Shown here piece after piece: positions 34,169 through 42,996 of a DNA stretch of 64,000 bases (position 1 is the first letter of the stretch; every line of letters begins with the position of its first letter). The position numbers were made by a program, and so were the translations under genes. The DNA is from Luteimonas sp. FCS-9. Lineage in GTDB: Bacteria > Pseudomonadota > Gammaproteobacteria > Xanthomonadales > Xanthomonadaceae. Below the pieces are notes generated by a model. The model saw only the letters and a program-made list of their open reading frames with translations, was not told where the DNA came from and made no database searches. The stretch covers positions 1 through 64,000 of the forward strand of contig NZ_LASZ01000003.1 of assembly GCF_001014645.1 (NCBI RefSeq), in the 5' to 3' direction.

Positions 34169-34212
34169 GTTTCGGTAGCGAAACTTTTTTAGCACATAAC
34201 GAAACGAAATTG
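34169..34212. promoter_or_regulatory. Probable DeoR/AgaR operator cluster before the glycosidase operon
   Basis: TTTCGGTAGCGAAAC and AACGAAACGAAATTG lie between the divergent amidohydrolase and glycosidase genes. They share the AGCGAAA and AACGAAA words with the cluster at 32173-32230. The left part overlaps the presumed amidohydrolase start region, the right part the glycosidase promoter. Confidence 0.6.
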
Positions 34213-34275
34213 TTGCGACATCGCTCGCATTGACGCAGACTCGGCGGAACCGAACGAAAGGGGAGAGCCCGGCAC

Positions 34276-36366
34276 ATGCTGCCCGTCCGACGTCGCACCG
34301 TTCTCAAGCTCGTTTCCGGCAGCGCGATGTACGCCGCGCTGCCGCTGGCGCATGCCGCCGGCCCCGCCACCAAGGGCGCCGTGCGTGCCGTCGCCGACGA
34401 CAGCCTGCTGTCGATCGAGTTCGACGCCGCGCTGCGGACCCGGCTCTCGAGCCGGGGCGAGGCGATCACCGGATTCGACGCCAGCGAGGCCTTGCTGCTC
34501 GCCGACGGCGGCGTCGTCGACGATTTCGCGTTCGAGGACGCGCGCATCGCGCGTGTCGCCGACCCGCGCCACGGGCCGGGGCGCCGCCACACGCTGCGTG
34601 GCCGCTCGCCCGGCGGCATCGAGAAAACCGTCGAACTGACGTTCCACGAACGCCATCCCGGCATGGCGGTGCTGGCCGTGCAGTACCGCAACGACGGTGA
34701 CGCACCGCTCGAGGTCGCCGGCTGGCGCAACGCCGCGCATGTGCTGGCCGAGCGCGGCGACGGGTTCTGGAGCTTCTCGGGCGCCACCCACACCGACCGG
34801 CGCGATTGGGTGCAGCCGATGGGCGCGGATTTCGCGCAGCGCAACACGCTGGCGATGGACTCGTCGGACTACGGCGGCGGCACCCCGGTCGCCGACGTCT
34901 GGCGCCGCGACGTCGGCCTGGCGGTGGGGCACCTGGAGACCAGGCCGCGGCTGCTCGACCTGCCGGTGGCGCGCACACCAGGCGGCGCGGCGATCGCGGT
35001 CGAGAGCCGGCGCGCGACGACGCTGGCGCCCGGTGCCACGCTGCGCAGCGACCGCACGTTCGTGTGCGTGCACACGGGCGACTACTACGCCGCGCTGCTG
35101 CACTACGCGCGCTGGATGGCCGATGCCGGCATCGCCGCGCCCGAGGTGCCCGCGTCGGCGTTCGCGCCGATCTGGTGCGCCTGGGGCTACGAGCGCGACT
35201 TCACCACCGAGCAGGTGCTGGGCACGCTGCCGAAGGTCAAGGAGCTGGGCTTCGAGTGGGTGGTGCTCGACGACGGCTGGCAGACCAACGAGGGCGACTG
35301 GCAGATCGACACGCGCAAGTTCCCGCGCGGCGAGGACGACATGCGCGCCTTCGTGCAGGCGATCCGCGCGCAGGGCCTGCGCCCGCGGCTGTGGCTGGCG
35401 CCGCTGGCGGCCGACCCGGGCAGCGAGGTGCTCTACCGGCACACCGACATGCTGCTGCTCGACGAGGACGGCGCGAGCCAGAACGTGACCTGGTGGAACG
35501 CCTTCACGCAGTGTCCGGGTTACCAGCCGACGGTCGATTTCTACGTCGCGCTGGTCACGAAGATCATCGGCGACTGGGGCTTCGAGGGGCTCAAGCTCGA
35601 CGGCCAGCACCTCAACGCCGTCGCGCCCTGCTACAACCCGACGCACAACCACGCCGACCCGATGGAATCGTGCGAGGCGGTCGCCACGTTCTGGCAGGCG
35701 ATCTACGACGCCGCGCACGCGGCCAACCCCGACGCGATCGTCGAGCTGTGCCCCTGCGGCACCGCGTTCGCGTTCCACAACCTCCCCGCGACCGACCAGT
35801 ACCCCTCGTCGGACCCGCTGTCGTCGTGGCAGGTGCGCCACAAGGGCAAGACGATCAAGGCGTTGATCGGCAGGCGCGGCAGCTACGCCGGCGACCACGT
35901 GGAACTGGCCGACGGCGGCGCGGACTTCGCGTCCAGCGTCGGCATCGGCGCGGTGATCTCGACCAAGTTCACGTGGCCGGCGGACATCCCCGAGCCGAAG
36001 CTGGACATGCCGCCGGGCGGCCTGGTGCTGGGCCCGGAGAAGGAAGCGCTGTGGCGCAAGTGGATCGACCTCTACCGGGAGCACATGCTGCCCAAGGGCG
36101 ATTATCTGGGCACGCTGTACGACATCGGCTTCGACAAGCCGGAAACGCACGTGATCGGCAAGGACGGCGCGCTGTACTACGCGTTCTACGCCGACCGCTG
36201 GGACGGGCCGCTGCAGCTGCGCGGCCTGGGGCGGGGCCGCTGGCGCGTGCGCGACCTGTTCGGTGGCGCCGACCTGGGTATCGTCGACGGGCGCCAGGCC
36301 ACGGTCGCCGCCGCGTTCGAGACGTTCCTGCTGCTGCAGGCCGTGCCCGAGGGCCGCGACGCATGA
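34276..36366 (+). CDS. Tat-exported GH36 glycosidase (alpha-galactosidase or alpha-N-acetylgalactosaminidase)
   Basis: 696 residues. N-terminal twin-arginine signal (VRRRTVLKLVSGSAMY, cleaved near AHAAG). N-terminal beta domain to about residue 290, then a TIM barrel of clan GH-D: WVVLDDGWQTNEGDWQ (about 328-343), GLKLDGQ with Asp442 as nucleophile, ELCPCGTAFAFH, and YAGDHVEL with Asp540 as likely acid/base. GH36 includes alpha-galactosidases and alpha-N-acetylgalactosaminidases. The operon genes (AgaS, AgaZ, amino-sugar kinase) favour the GalNAc-specific activity; I cannot tell from motifs alone. Its stop overlaps the transporter start by four bases. Confidence 0.8.
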   Translation: MLPVRRRTVLKLVSGSAMYAALPLAHAAGPATKGAVRAVADDSLLSIEFDAALRTRLSSRGEAITGFDASEALLLADGGVVDDFAFEDARIARVADPRHGPGRRHTLRGRSPGGIEKTVELTFHERHPGMAVLAVQYRNDGDAPLEVAGWRNAAHVLAERGDGFWSFSGATHTDRRDWVQPMGADFAQRNTLAMDSSDYGGGTPVADVWRRDVGLAVGHLETRPRLLDLPVARTPGGAAIAVESRRATTLAPGATLRSDRTFVCVHTGDYYAALLHYARWMADAGIAAPEVPASAFAPIWCAWGYERDFTTEQVLGTLPKVKELGFEWVVLDDGWQTNEGDWQIDTRKFPRGEDDMRAFVQAIRAQGLRPRLWLAPLAADPGSEVLYRHTDMLLLDEDGASQNVTWWNAFTQCPGYQPTVDFYVALVTKIIGDWGFEGLKLDGQHLNAVAPCYNPTHNHADPMESCEAVATFWQAIYDAAHAANPDAIVELCPCGTAFAFHNLPATDQYPSSDPLSSWQVRHKGKTIKALIGRRGSYAGDHVELADGGADFASSVGIGAVISTKFTWPADIPEPKLDMPPGGLVLGPEKEALWRKWIDLYREHMLPKGDYLGTLYDIGFDKPETHVIGKDGALYYAFYADRWDGPLQLRGLGRGRWRVRDLFGGADLGIVDGRQATVAAAFETFLLLQAVPEGRDA

Positions 36367-37280
36367 GCGCGGTCGCGCGCGCGCCGGCCGCCGGCCGCGC
36401 CTGGCTGGGCTTCGCGCTGGCGACGGTGGCGCTGTGGGGCGTGTGGGGCGCGCTGTCGGGCCTGACCGCGAACCCCGCGTTCCCCGAGACGCTGGTCTAC
36501 TGCGTGTGGGCGGCGACGATGGTGCCGCCGGCGCTGTTCGTGCTGTGGCGCAACGGCTGGTCGATCGACCGCAGCCCGCGCGCGATCGCCTATGGCCTGG
36601 CGATCGGGCTGCTCGGCGCCGGCGGGCAGATGCTGCTGTTCAAGGCGCTCGCGAGCGGGCCTGCGTACTTCATCTTCCCGATCATCTCGCTGTCGCCGGT
36701 GATCACGATCGCGCTGTCGTTCACGCTGCTGCGCGAGCGCACCACGCGCATCGGCGCGGTCGGCGTGGCACTGGCGCTGGTGGCGCTGCCGCTGCTGGAC
36801 CTGTCGTGGGGCGGCGGTGGCGACGAAGGCCTGGGCTGGTTCGTGCTGTCGCTGCTGATCATGGCCGCGTGGGGCGTGCAGGCGTACTTCATGAAGCGCG
36901 CGAACGCGGTGGTGCGCGCCGAGAGCATCTTCTTCTACATGGCGGTCGGCGCGCTGCTGTTGCTGCCGGTCGCCTGGCGGATGACCGACTGGACCGGGCC
37001 GATCGAGACCGGCCCGTCCGGGGTCGGCCTGGTCGCCGGGATCCAGGTGCTCAACGCGATCGGCGCGCTGTGCCTGGTCTACGCGTTCCGCTACGGCAAG
37101 GCGATCGTCGTCGCGCCGCTGACCAACGCCGGCGGCCCGCTGATCACCGCGGCGCTGGCGCTGGCGCTCGCCGGGGTCGTCCCCGGCCCGCTGAAGTTGC
37201 TCGGCCTGGTCCTGGCCCTGGTGGCCTCGGTCCTGCTGGCACTGGAGCCGGAGCGCGACGTTCCGGCGCACTCCCCCTGA
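36363..37280 (+). CDS. DMT/EamA-family transporter of the amino-sugar operon
   Basis: 305 residues with ten membrane helices, e.g. LGFALATVALWGVWGALSG, IAYGLAIGLLGAGGQMLLF, PAYFIFPIISLSPVITIAL, AWGVQAYFMKRANAV, LLGLVLALVASVLLALE. This is the drug/metabolite transporter fold. ATGA overlap with the glycosidase and a 13-base gap to the next gene show co-translation. The usual inner-membrane permease for GalNAc is a PTS or MFS type, so a DMT protein here, where a sugar permease is expected, is notable. It may import the liberated sugar; direct evidence is lacking. Confidence 0.75.
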   Translation: MSAVARAPAAGRAWLGFALATVALWGVWGALSGLTANPAFPETLVYCVWAATMVPPALFVLWRNGWSIDRSPRAIAYGLAIGLLGAGGQMLLFKALASGPAYFIFPIISLSPVITIALSFTLLRERTTRIGAVGVALALVALPLLDLSWGGGGDEGLGWFVLSLLIMAAWGVQAYFMKRANAVVRAESIFFYMAVGALLLLPVAWRMTDWTGPIETGPSGVGLVAGIQVLNAIGALCLVYAFRYGKAIVVAPLTNAGGPLITAALALALAGVVPGPLKLLGLVLALVASVLLALEPERDVPAHSP

Positions 37281-37293
37281 CACGAGAGACGCA

Positions 37294-38583
37294 ATGCATG
37301 CCCTGCTGGATCTGATCGCGCGCCACGAGCGTGGCGATGCCTGTGGCCTGACCTCCATCTGTTCGGCGCACCCGCTGGTGCTGGAGGCCGCGTTGCGCCA
37401 TGCGCAGCGCCACGACCTGCCGCTGGTGCTGTTCGAGGCGACCTGCAACCAGGTCAACCAGGATGGCGGCTACACCGGCATGACGCCGGCCGATTTCGTC
37501 GCCTTCGTCGCCGGCATCGCGCAGCGGGTCGGCGTCGATCCGGCGCGCATCGCCCTCGGCGGCGACCACCTGGGCCCGAATCCGTGGACCGCGCTCGAGG
37601 CCGACGCGGCGATGGCCAAGGCCGAGACGATGGTGGCCGCCTACGTGGCCGCGGGGTTCCGCAAGATCCACCTGGACTGCTCGATGGCCTGCGCCGGGGA
37701 TCCGGTACCGTTGCCCGAGCCGACGATCGTCGCGCGCGCGGTGCGGCTGTGCCGCGCGGCCGAGGCCGCGCATGCGCAGGCCGGCGGCGAGCCGCCGGTC
37801 TACGTGATCGGCACCGAGGTGCCGGTGCCCGGCGGCGCGACCGAGGCGATCGAGGGCCTGGCGACGACGACGCCCGCCGATGCGCTGGCCACGATCGATG
37901 CGCACCGCACGGCATTCGCTGCGGCGGGCCTGCAGGACGCCTGGACGCGGGTGATCGCGTCGGTCGTGCAGCCGGGCGTGGAGTTCGACCATCACCGGGT
38001 GATCGACTACGCGCCCGACGCCGCGCGCGCGCTCAGCGACGCGGTCGCCGCGGTGCCGGGACTGGTGTACGAGGCGCACTCGACCGACTACCAGACCCGA
38101 GAGGCGCTGGCCGCGCTGGTGCGCGACCACTTCGCGATCCTCAAGGTCGGCCCCGGGCTGACGTTCGCGCTGCGCGAGGCGCTGTGGGCGCTCGATGCGA
38201 TCGAGCGCGAGTGGATCGCGCCCGAGGCGCGCGCCGGCGTGCGCGAGACCGCGCTGGCGCGCATGCGCGAACGGCCCGAGCACTGGCGCCGCTACTACCC
38301 GGGTGAGGGCGAGGCGCTGGCGCTCGACCTGCAGTACAGCCTCAGCGACCGCATCCGCTACTACTGGCCCGACCCGGCCATCGAGGCCGCCTGCGAGCGG
38401 CTGTTCGCCAACCTGCGCGCGTCGCCGCCGCCGATGCCGCTCGTCGCCCAGTACCTGCCGCAGGCGCTGCGTGCGCTGCGCGCCGACCGCGCCGCGTTCG
38501 ATCCCGCCGCCCTCGCGATGGCCCACATCGCCACCACCCTCGACGACTACCGCCATGCATGCCATTCCGACGACCGCCGCTGA
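37294..38583 (+). CDS. agaZ: GatZ/KbaZ-family protein (AgaZ, probable tagatose-6-phosphate kinase)
   Basis: 429 residues, typical of GatZ/KbaZ. Landmarks: GLTSICSAHPLVLEAA, VLFEATCNQVNQDGGYTGM, IALGGDHLGPNPW, IHLDCSMACAGD, VIGTEVPVPGGA, VYEAHSTDYQT and ILKVGPGLTFALREAL. In E. coli the protein was described as a non-catalytic aldolase subunit; in Shewanella GalNAc pathways the homologue AgaZ was shown to be a tagatose-6-phosphate kinase. No GatY/KbaY catalytic partner is in this operon, which supports the kinase reading. The stop overlaps the next gene by 29 bases. Confidence 0.85.
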   Translation: MHALLDLIARHERGDACGLTSICSAHPLVLEAALRHAQRHDLPLVLFEATCNQVNQDGGYTGMTPADFVAFVAGIAQRVGVDPARIALGGDHLGPNPWTALEADAAMAKAETMVAAYVAAGFRKIHLDCSMACAGDPVPLPEPTIVARAVRLCRAAEAAHAQAGGEPPVYVIGTEVPVPGGATEAIEGLATTTPADALATIDAHRTAFAAAGLQDAWTRVIASVVQPGVEFDHHRVIDYAPDAARALSDAVAAVPGLVYEAHSTDYQTREALAALVRDHFAILKVGPGLTFALREALWALDAIEREWIAPEARAGVRETALARMRERPEHWRRYYPGEGEALALDLQYSLSDRIRYYWPDPAIEAACERLFANLRASPPPMPLVAQYLPQALRALRADRAAFDPAALAMAHIATTLDDYRHACHSDDRR

Positions 38584-39727
38584 GTTCCTGGGCATCCCCG
38601 AGTCCGAGCTCGAGGCCGGCGGCGCGCTGTGGACCGCGCGCGAGATCGCGCAGCAGCCGCGCATGCTCGAGCGCACCCACGCGCTGGTCGCCGAACTGGC
38701 CGGGGCGATCGCCGCGTTCGTCGGCCCGGTGACCGGCGACCGGGCGGCGCGCGTGGTCCTGACCGGCGCGGGCACCTCGGCCTACATCGGCGAGTGCCTG
38801 GCACCGCTGCTCGACCGGCGGCTCGCCGCGCGCGTGGAGACGGTGCCGACCACCGACATCGTCAGCGCCCCGCACCTGTACCTCGACCCGGACCGACCGC
38901 TGCTGCTGGTCTCGTTCGGCCGCTCGGGCAACAGTCCCGAGAGCGTGGCCGCGGTCGAGCTGGCCGAGGCGCTGGTCGGCGACGTGCGCCACCTGGTCGT
39001 GACCTGCAACGCCGACGGCGCGCTCGGCCGGGTGGCAGTGCGGCAGGCCATGACGCTGCTGTTGCCCGAGGAGACCCACGACGTCAGCTTCGCGATGACC
39101 TCCAGCTTCAGCTGCATGATGTACGCCACGCTGGCCGCGCTGTGCGGGCCGGCGGTGCTGGCGCCGCGCATCGCGGGCATCGCGCGCGCGACCGCCGAGG
39201 CGATCGGGATCGCCGGCGAGCCGATGCGCGCGCTGGCGGGGCAGGGCCTGACGCGGGTCGCCTACCTGGGCAGCGGCCTGTTCAAGGGCCTGGCGCGCGA
39301 GGCGGCGCTCAAGCTCGGCGAGCTGACCAACGGCGGCGTGGCGACCTGCTTCGAGTCGCCGATGGGCTTCCGCCACGGGCCCAAGACGTTCGTCGACGGG
39401 CGTACGCTGGTCTGCGTGTTCGTCTCCAACGACCCGCTGACCGCGCGCTACGATCGCGACCTGATCGAGGAGCTGCGCAACGACCGGTGCGCTGCGCGCG
39501 TGATCGAGGTCACCGCGCAGGCGCCGTTGTCGGCAGCCGATGCGATCCGCATCCCGGGCCTGGCGCAGGCCGAGGACGTCGACCTGCTGTGGCCGTTCGT
39601 CGCGGTCGCGCAGCTCTACGCGTTCCACGCCTCGCGCGCGATGGGCTTCAGTCCCGACACGCCAAACCGCCAGGGCACCGTGAACCGCGTGGTCCAGGGC
39701 GTGCGCCTGCACCCGCGCGTGCCATGA
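38555..39727 (+). CDS. agaS: AgaS-type SIS-domain galactosamine-6-phosphate deaminase/isomerase
   Basis: 390 residues from ATG 38555, inside the 3' end of agaZ. Two SIS domains: LTGAGTSAYIGECLAPL and LLVSFGRSGNSPES in the first, VAYLGSGLFKGLAREAALK and GFRHGPKTFVDG in the second. AgaS converts galactosamine-6-phosphate to tagatose-6-phosphate with release of ammonia in the GalNAc pathway. Its substrate requires prior deacetylation, yet no NagA/AgaA gene is present here. The stop overlaps the kinase start (ATGA). Confidence 0.85.
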   Translation: MHAIPTTAAEFLGIPESELEAGGALWTAREIAQQPRMLERTHALVAELAGAIAAFVGPVTGDRAARVVLTGAGTSAYIGECLAPLLDRRLAARVETVPTTDIVSAPHLYLDPDRPLLLVSFGRSGNSPESVAAVELAEALVGDVRHLVVTCNADGALGRVAVRQAMTLLLPEETHDVSFAMTSSFSCMMYATLAALCGPAVLAPRIAGIARATAEAIGIAGEPMRALAGQGLTRVAYLGSGLFKGLAREAALKLGELTNGGVATCFESPMGFRHGPKTFVDGRTLVCVFVSNDPLTARYDRDLIEELRNDRCAARVIEVTAQAPLSAADAIRIPGLAQAEDVDLLWPFVAVAQLYAFHASRAMGFSPDTPNRQGTVNRVVQGVRLHPRVP

Positions 39728-40689
39728 GCGGCGACCGGTTCCTCGGCGTCGACGGCGGCGGCACGAAGACCCGCTTCGTGCTCGTCGACGCCGGCGGGCG
39801 CATCGTCGCCGAAGCGTGCCGGGGCACGACCTACCACCCGCAGGTCGGGCTGGACGGCGTCGCGGCGATCCTCGCCGACGGCATCGGCGAGGTCGTGCGC
39901 GCCGCCGGCATCGGCCCCGACGCGATCGCGTACGCCTTCCTCGGGCTGCCCGCGCACGGCGAGGACGGCGTGGCGACCCCGCGGCTCGACGCGATTCCCG
40001 AGGCGATCCTCGGGCACCGGCGCTACCGCTGCGGCAACGACATGGTCTGCGGCTGGGCCGGCTCGCTGGCCTGCGCGGACGGCATCAACATCGTTGCCGG
40101 CACCGGCTCGATCGGCTATGGCCAGCGCCGGGGGCGCGAAGCGCGCGCCGGCGGCTGGGGCGAGGTGTTCTCCGACGAGGGCTCGGCGTACTGGATCGCG
40201 GTGCAGGGGCTCAACGCGTACGCGCGGATGAGCGACGGCCGGCTGCCGCGCGGCCCGCTGCACGCCGCGCTCAATGCGCACTTCGGGCTCGCGGCCGACC
40301 TGGAACTGTGCGCGCAGGTGTACGGTCCGAACGCGCTGACCCGCGACCGGATCGCCCAGCTCTCGCTGCAGGTCGCGCAGGCGGCCTCGGCGGGCGACCC
40401 GGTGGCCGCGGCGATCTTCGCGCGCGCCGGCCGGGAGCTGGCCGGGATCGTCGAGGCGGTGCGCCGCGCGCTCGGCTTCGACGACGACGCGGCGCCGGTG
40501 CCGCTGGCCTGCTCGGGCGGGGCGTTCGCGGCGGGCGCGTTGCTGCACGCGCCGTTCGAGGCCGCGCTGCAGGCCACGGGCGCGCGGTTCGAGTTGCGCG
40601 CGCCGCGGTACGCGCCGCATCACGGCGCGGCGCTGTACGCGATGCGGCTGGCCGGGCGCGCGCTGCCACAGGCGCCGGCCACGGCCTGA
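39724..40689 (+). CDS. agaK: N-acetylhexosamine kinase (BadF/NagK-like, probable AgaK)
   Basis: 321 residues of the ASKHA fold: N-terminal phosphate loop FLGVDGGGTKTRFVLVDAG, then CGNDMVCGWAGSLA, INIVAGTGSIGYG, RAGGWGEVFSDEGSAYWI, and a C-terminal ACSGGAFAAGALL. This family includes N-acetylglucosamine kinases. In context it should phosphorylate GalNAc to GalNAc-6-phosphate in the cytoplasm, the first step after uptake. It is the last gene of the operon. Confidence 0.8.
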   Translation: MSGDRFLGVDGGGTKTRFVLVDAGGRIVAEACRGTTYHPQVGLDGVAAILADGIGEVVRAAGIGPDAIAYAFLGLPAHGEDGVATPRLDAIPEAILGHRRYRCGNDMVCGWAGSLACADGINIVAGTGSIGYGQRRGREARAGGWGEVFSDEGSAYWIAVQGLNAYARMSDGRLPRGPLHAALNAHFGLAADLELCAQVYGPNALTRDRIAQLSLQVAQAASAGDPVAAAIFARAGRELAGIVEAVRRALGFDDDAAPVPLACSGGAFAAGALLHAPFEAALQATGARFELRAPRYAPHHGAALYAMRLAGRALPQAPATA

Positions 40690-40707
40690 GCCGTCGGCCG
40701 GGCGCGG

Positions 40708-41535
40708 TCAGCCGCGCAGGCGCACCAATTGGGCCTGCAACGCCTCGACCTGGGCGCGCAGCTGCGCGTTCTCGCGTTCGAGCGCGTCCACGCGCCGCTG
40801 CAGTGCGCGCGCGTCGGGCGCGGCCTCGGCGTCGTCGCCGTCCTGGCCCTCGCGCGGCGGGCGCGGGCGCTTCTTCGCGTCGCGGGCACGCTTGGCGGCC
40901 TGCTTGAGCTCGGCCTTGCCGGCCTGGGCGGCGCTGCGCTGCTCGTCCTCGGGCAGGCTGGCGACCGCGGCCGCGGCGCTGATCGAGATCTCGCCAGCCT
41001 TCAGCGCCTCGACGACCTCGGGCGTGGCCTGGGCGTGGATGCGCTCGATCATCATGACCTGGTTGGCGCTGAGCCGGGCCTCGCGCGCGAGATCCGCGCG
41101 GCTGGCGGGCACCGGCGCGTCGTCCCACGGTGGGCGGTCGTCGGCGTCGGCCTCGGCGGGCGCGTCGTCGCCGTCGGCCGGAGGCGGCGGCGATTCGAGC
41201 CGGGCCTGCTGGCGCGCCTCCAGGATGTTGCGCTTGCGCAGCGCGAGCACGCCACGCTGGTAGTCCGAGACGCTGCGCCGGCCTAGGTGCTGCTCGATCA
41301 TCCACAGGTGGACGTCGTCCATCGACTTGAAGCGGGTGTTCTGCACGGTCTCGAACGGAATGCCGTGCTTCTGGCAGATGCCGTAGCGGTTGTGGCCGTC
41401 GACGAGCACGTTGCCCCAGAGCACCAGCGCGTCGCGGCAGCCCTCGGCCAGCAGGCTGCGCTCCAGCGCCTCGTGCTCGTCGGGCGTGAGCGGATCGATG
41501 TAGGCCTTGAGGGCGTCGACGACGACGATGTTCAT
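40708..41535 (-). CDS. ParB-like protein with C-terminal coiled coil
   Basis: 275 residues from ATG 41535. N-terminal ParB/sulfiredoxin-like fold with LWGNVLVDGHNRYGICQKH (about 38-57), and WMIEQHLGRRSVSDYQRG after it. An acidic disordered middle (about 110-140), an HTH-like segment (SRADLAREARLSANQVMMIE), then a leucine coiled coil (ALQRRVDALERENAQLRAQ). It resembles chromosomal ParB-domain proteins that are not part of parABS; no parA or parS is nearby. Role in DNA binding is inferred. Confidence 0.7.
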   Translation of the reverse strand: MNIVVVDALKAYIDPLTPDEHEALERSLLAEGCRDALVLWGNVLVDGHNRYGICQKHGIPFETVQNTRFKSMDDVHLWMIEQHLGRRSVSDYQRGVLALRKRNILEARQQARLESPPPPADGDDAPAEADADDRPPWDDAPVPASRADLAREARLSANQVMMIERIHAQATPEVVEALKAGEISISAAAAVASLPEDEQRSAAQAGKAELKQAAKRARDAKKRPRPPREGQDGDDAEAAPDARALQRRVDALERENAQLRAQVEALQAQLVRLRG

Positions 41536-41690
41536 GCGGCTCCGGGGGCGACGGGGGGCGCGCATTGTAGGCGGCGCGCCCGGCATGGGCACCGGCCACG
41601 CCCGGCGGCGGTGCGCGGCGCCTGCCGACGCCGCGCGGGGGCGGCCGCCCGTATGCTCGTCGGCTTCCCGACCCAGGACTCCCGCCGCCG

Positions 41691-42968
41691 ATGACGCCGT
41701 CCTCCCGCGATCCGTATCCCGACGCGCTGCGCGCGGGCGCCCTGTTGCTGGTCGTGCTCGGCCACTGGATCGCGACGCTGCCGCGGATGGCCGACGGCGT
41801 GCTGGTCGACACCGATCACCTGCTCGCGGCCTGGGACGCGGCCGGCTGGCTGACGTGGGTCGTGCAGGTGGTGCCGCTGTTCGTGTTCGTCTCGGCGGCG
41901 GTCAGCGCCGACGGGGTGGCGCGACGGGTCGGGCAGGGCGCGCGGGCGCAGTGGTGGGCCGGGCGGGCGCTGGGACTGGCGCGGCCGACGGTGACCTACC
42001 TGGCGGTCCTCGCCGCCCTCGCCGCGCTGTCGTGGCTGTCGGGCGGCCACCTGCTGGCGGTGTTCGACCGGTCGCTGACGATCCACCTGTGGTTCCTGCT
42101 GATGCTGCTCACGGTGCAGGCGCTGCTGTCGTGGTGCCTGCGGCTGGACGCGCGCTTGCGCTTGGGCGCGGTCGCCGTCCTGGTCGTCGTTGCCGGCGTG
42201 CTGGATCTGCTCCGCGCCGGGGCGACGTCGCCGGGCGCGCTGCGCACGCTCGGGCAACTGGTCACCGAGCGGCCGGCGGGGATCGCCTGGCTCAACATGC
42301 TGGTGGTCTGGCTGATCCCGCAGCAGCTGGGCATCGCGTGGAAGCACGGGCGCTTCCGCGGCCCGGCGGCCGGTGCCGGCCTGCTGCTGCTCGGTGCGGC
42401 CTGGCTGGCGCTGGCGATCGCCGCCGGCTACCCGGTCGCGATGGTCGGCGTGACGCTGGCCGGCAACAACATGCTGCCGCCGACGCTGGCGCTGATCGGC
42501 GTGATGTGGCTGCAGGTGGGACTGGTGCTGCTGTGCGAGCCGCTGGCACGGCGCGTGCTCGCCGGCCGCGCCCCGGCGCGGGCGATCGCGGTGCTTGGCG
42601 CGCTCGGCATGCCGCTGTACCTGTGGCACAAGCTCGCCGAGCTGCCGGCGGCGTGGCTGGGCGAACGGCTGGGGCTGCCGATCGACGCCGGCCTGCCGGG
42701 CGAGCCAGGCTTCTGGCTCGGCCGTGCGGGCTGGATCGCGCTGTGCCTGGCGATGGTCGCGCCGGTGATCGCGCTGGTCGTGCGGTTCGAACTGCGGCGC
42801 GATCGCGACGTGCCGGGCTCCGGTCGCCTGGCCGACGTCGCGGTTGGCGGCCTGGCGCTCTACGTCGGCCTGGCGGCGGCGCTGGCGCTGGGGGCATGGC
42901 CGGGCGCGGCGATCGGGCTGGTCGCGGTCGCGGTGGCGTCCTGGCGCCTGCGGACATCGCCGCGGTAG
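41691..42968 (+). CDS. Membrane acyltransferase (acyltransferase-3 family)
   Basis: 425 residues with about ten membrane helices. It begins with YPDALRAGALLLVVLGHWIA, the helix that carries the catalytic His of acyltransferase-3/OafA proteins, then FVFVSAAVSADGVARR. Further on are IHLWFLLMLLTVQALL, MLPPTLALIGVMWLQVG and LYLWHKLAELPAAW. Such proteins move acyl groups across the inner membrane onto polysaccharides, peptidoglycan or lipids. The acceptor here is unknown. It is convergent with the MBL-fold gene. Confidence 0.75.
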   Translation: MTPSSRDPYPDALRAGALLLVVLGHWIATLPRMADGVLVDTDHLLAAWDAAGWLTWVVQVVPLFVFVSAAVSADGVARRVGQGARAQWWAGRALGLARPTVTYLAVLAALAALSWLSGGHLLAVFDRSLTIHLWFLLMLLTVQALLSWCLRLDARLRLGAVAVLVVVAGVLDLLRAGATSPGALRTLGQLVTERPAGIAWLNMLVVWLIPQQLGIAWKHGRFRGPAAGAGLLLLGAAWLALAIAAGYPVAMVGVTLAGNNMLPPTLALIGVMWLQVGLVLLCEPLARRVLAGRAPARAIAVLGALGMPLYLWHKLAELPAAWLGERLGLPIDAGLPGEPGFWLGRAGWIALCLAMVAPVIALVVRFELRRDRDVPGSGRLADVAVGGLALYVGLAAALALGAWPGAAIGLVAVAVASWRLRTSPR

Positions 42969-42996
42969 GAGGGCGCACAGGCAATCGCGCCGGTGG

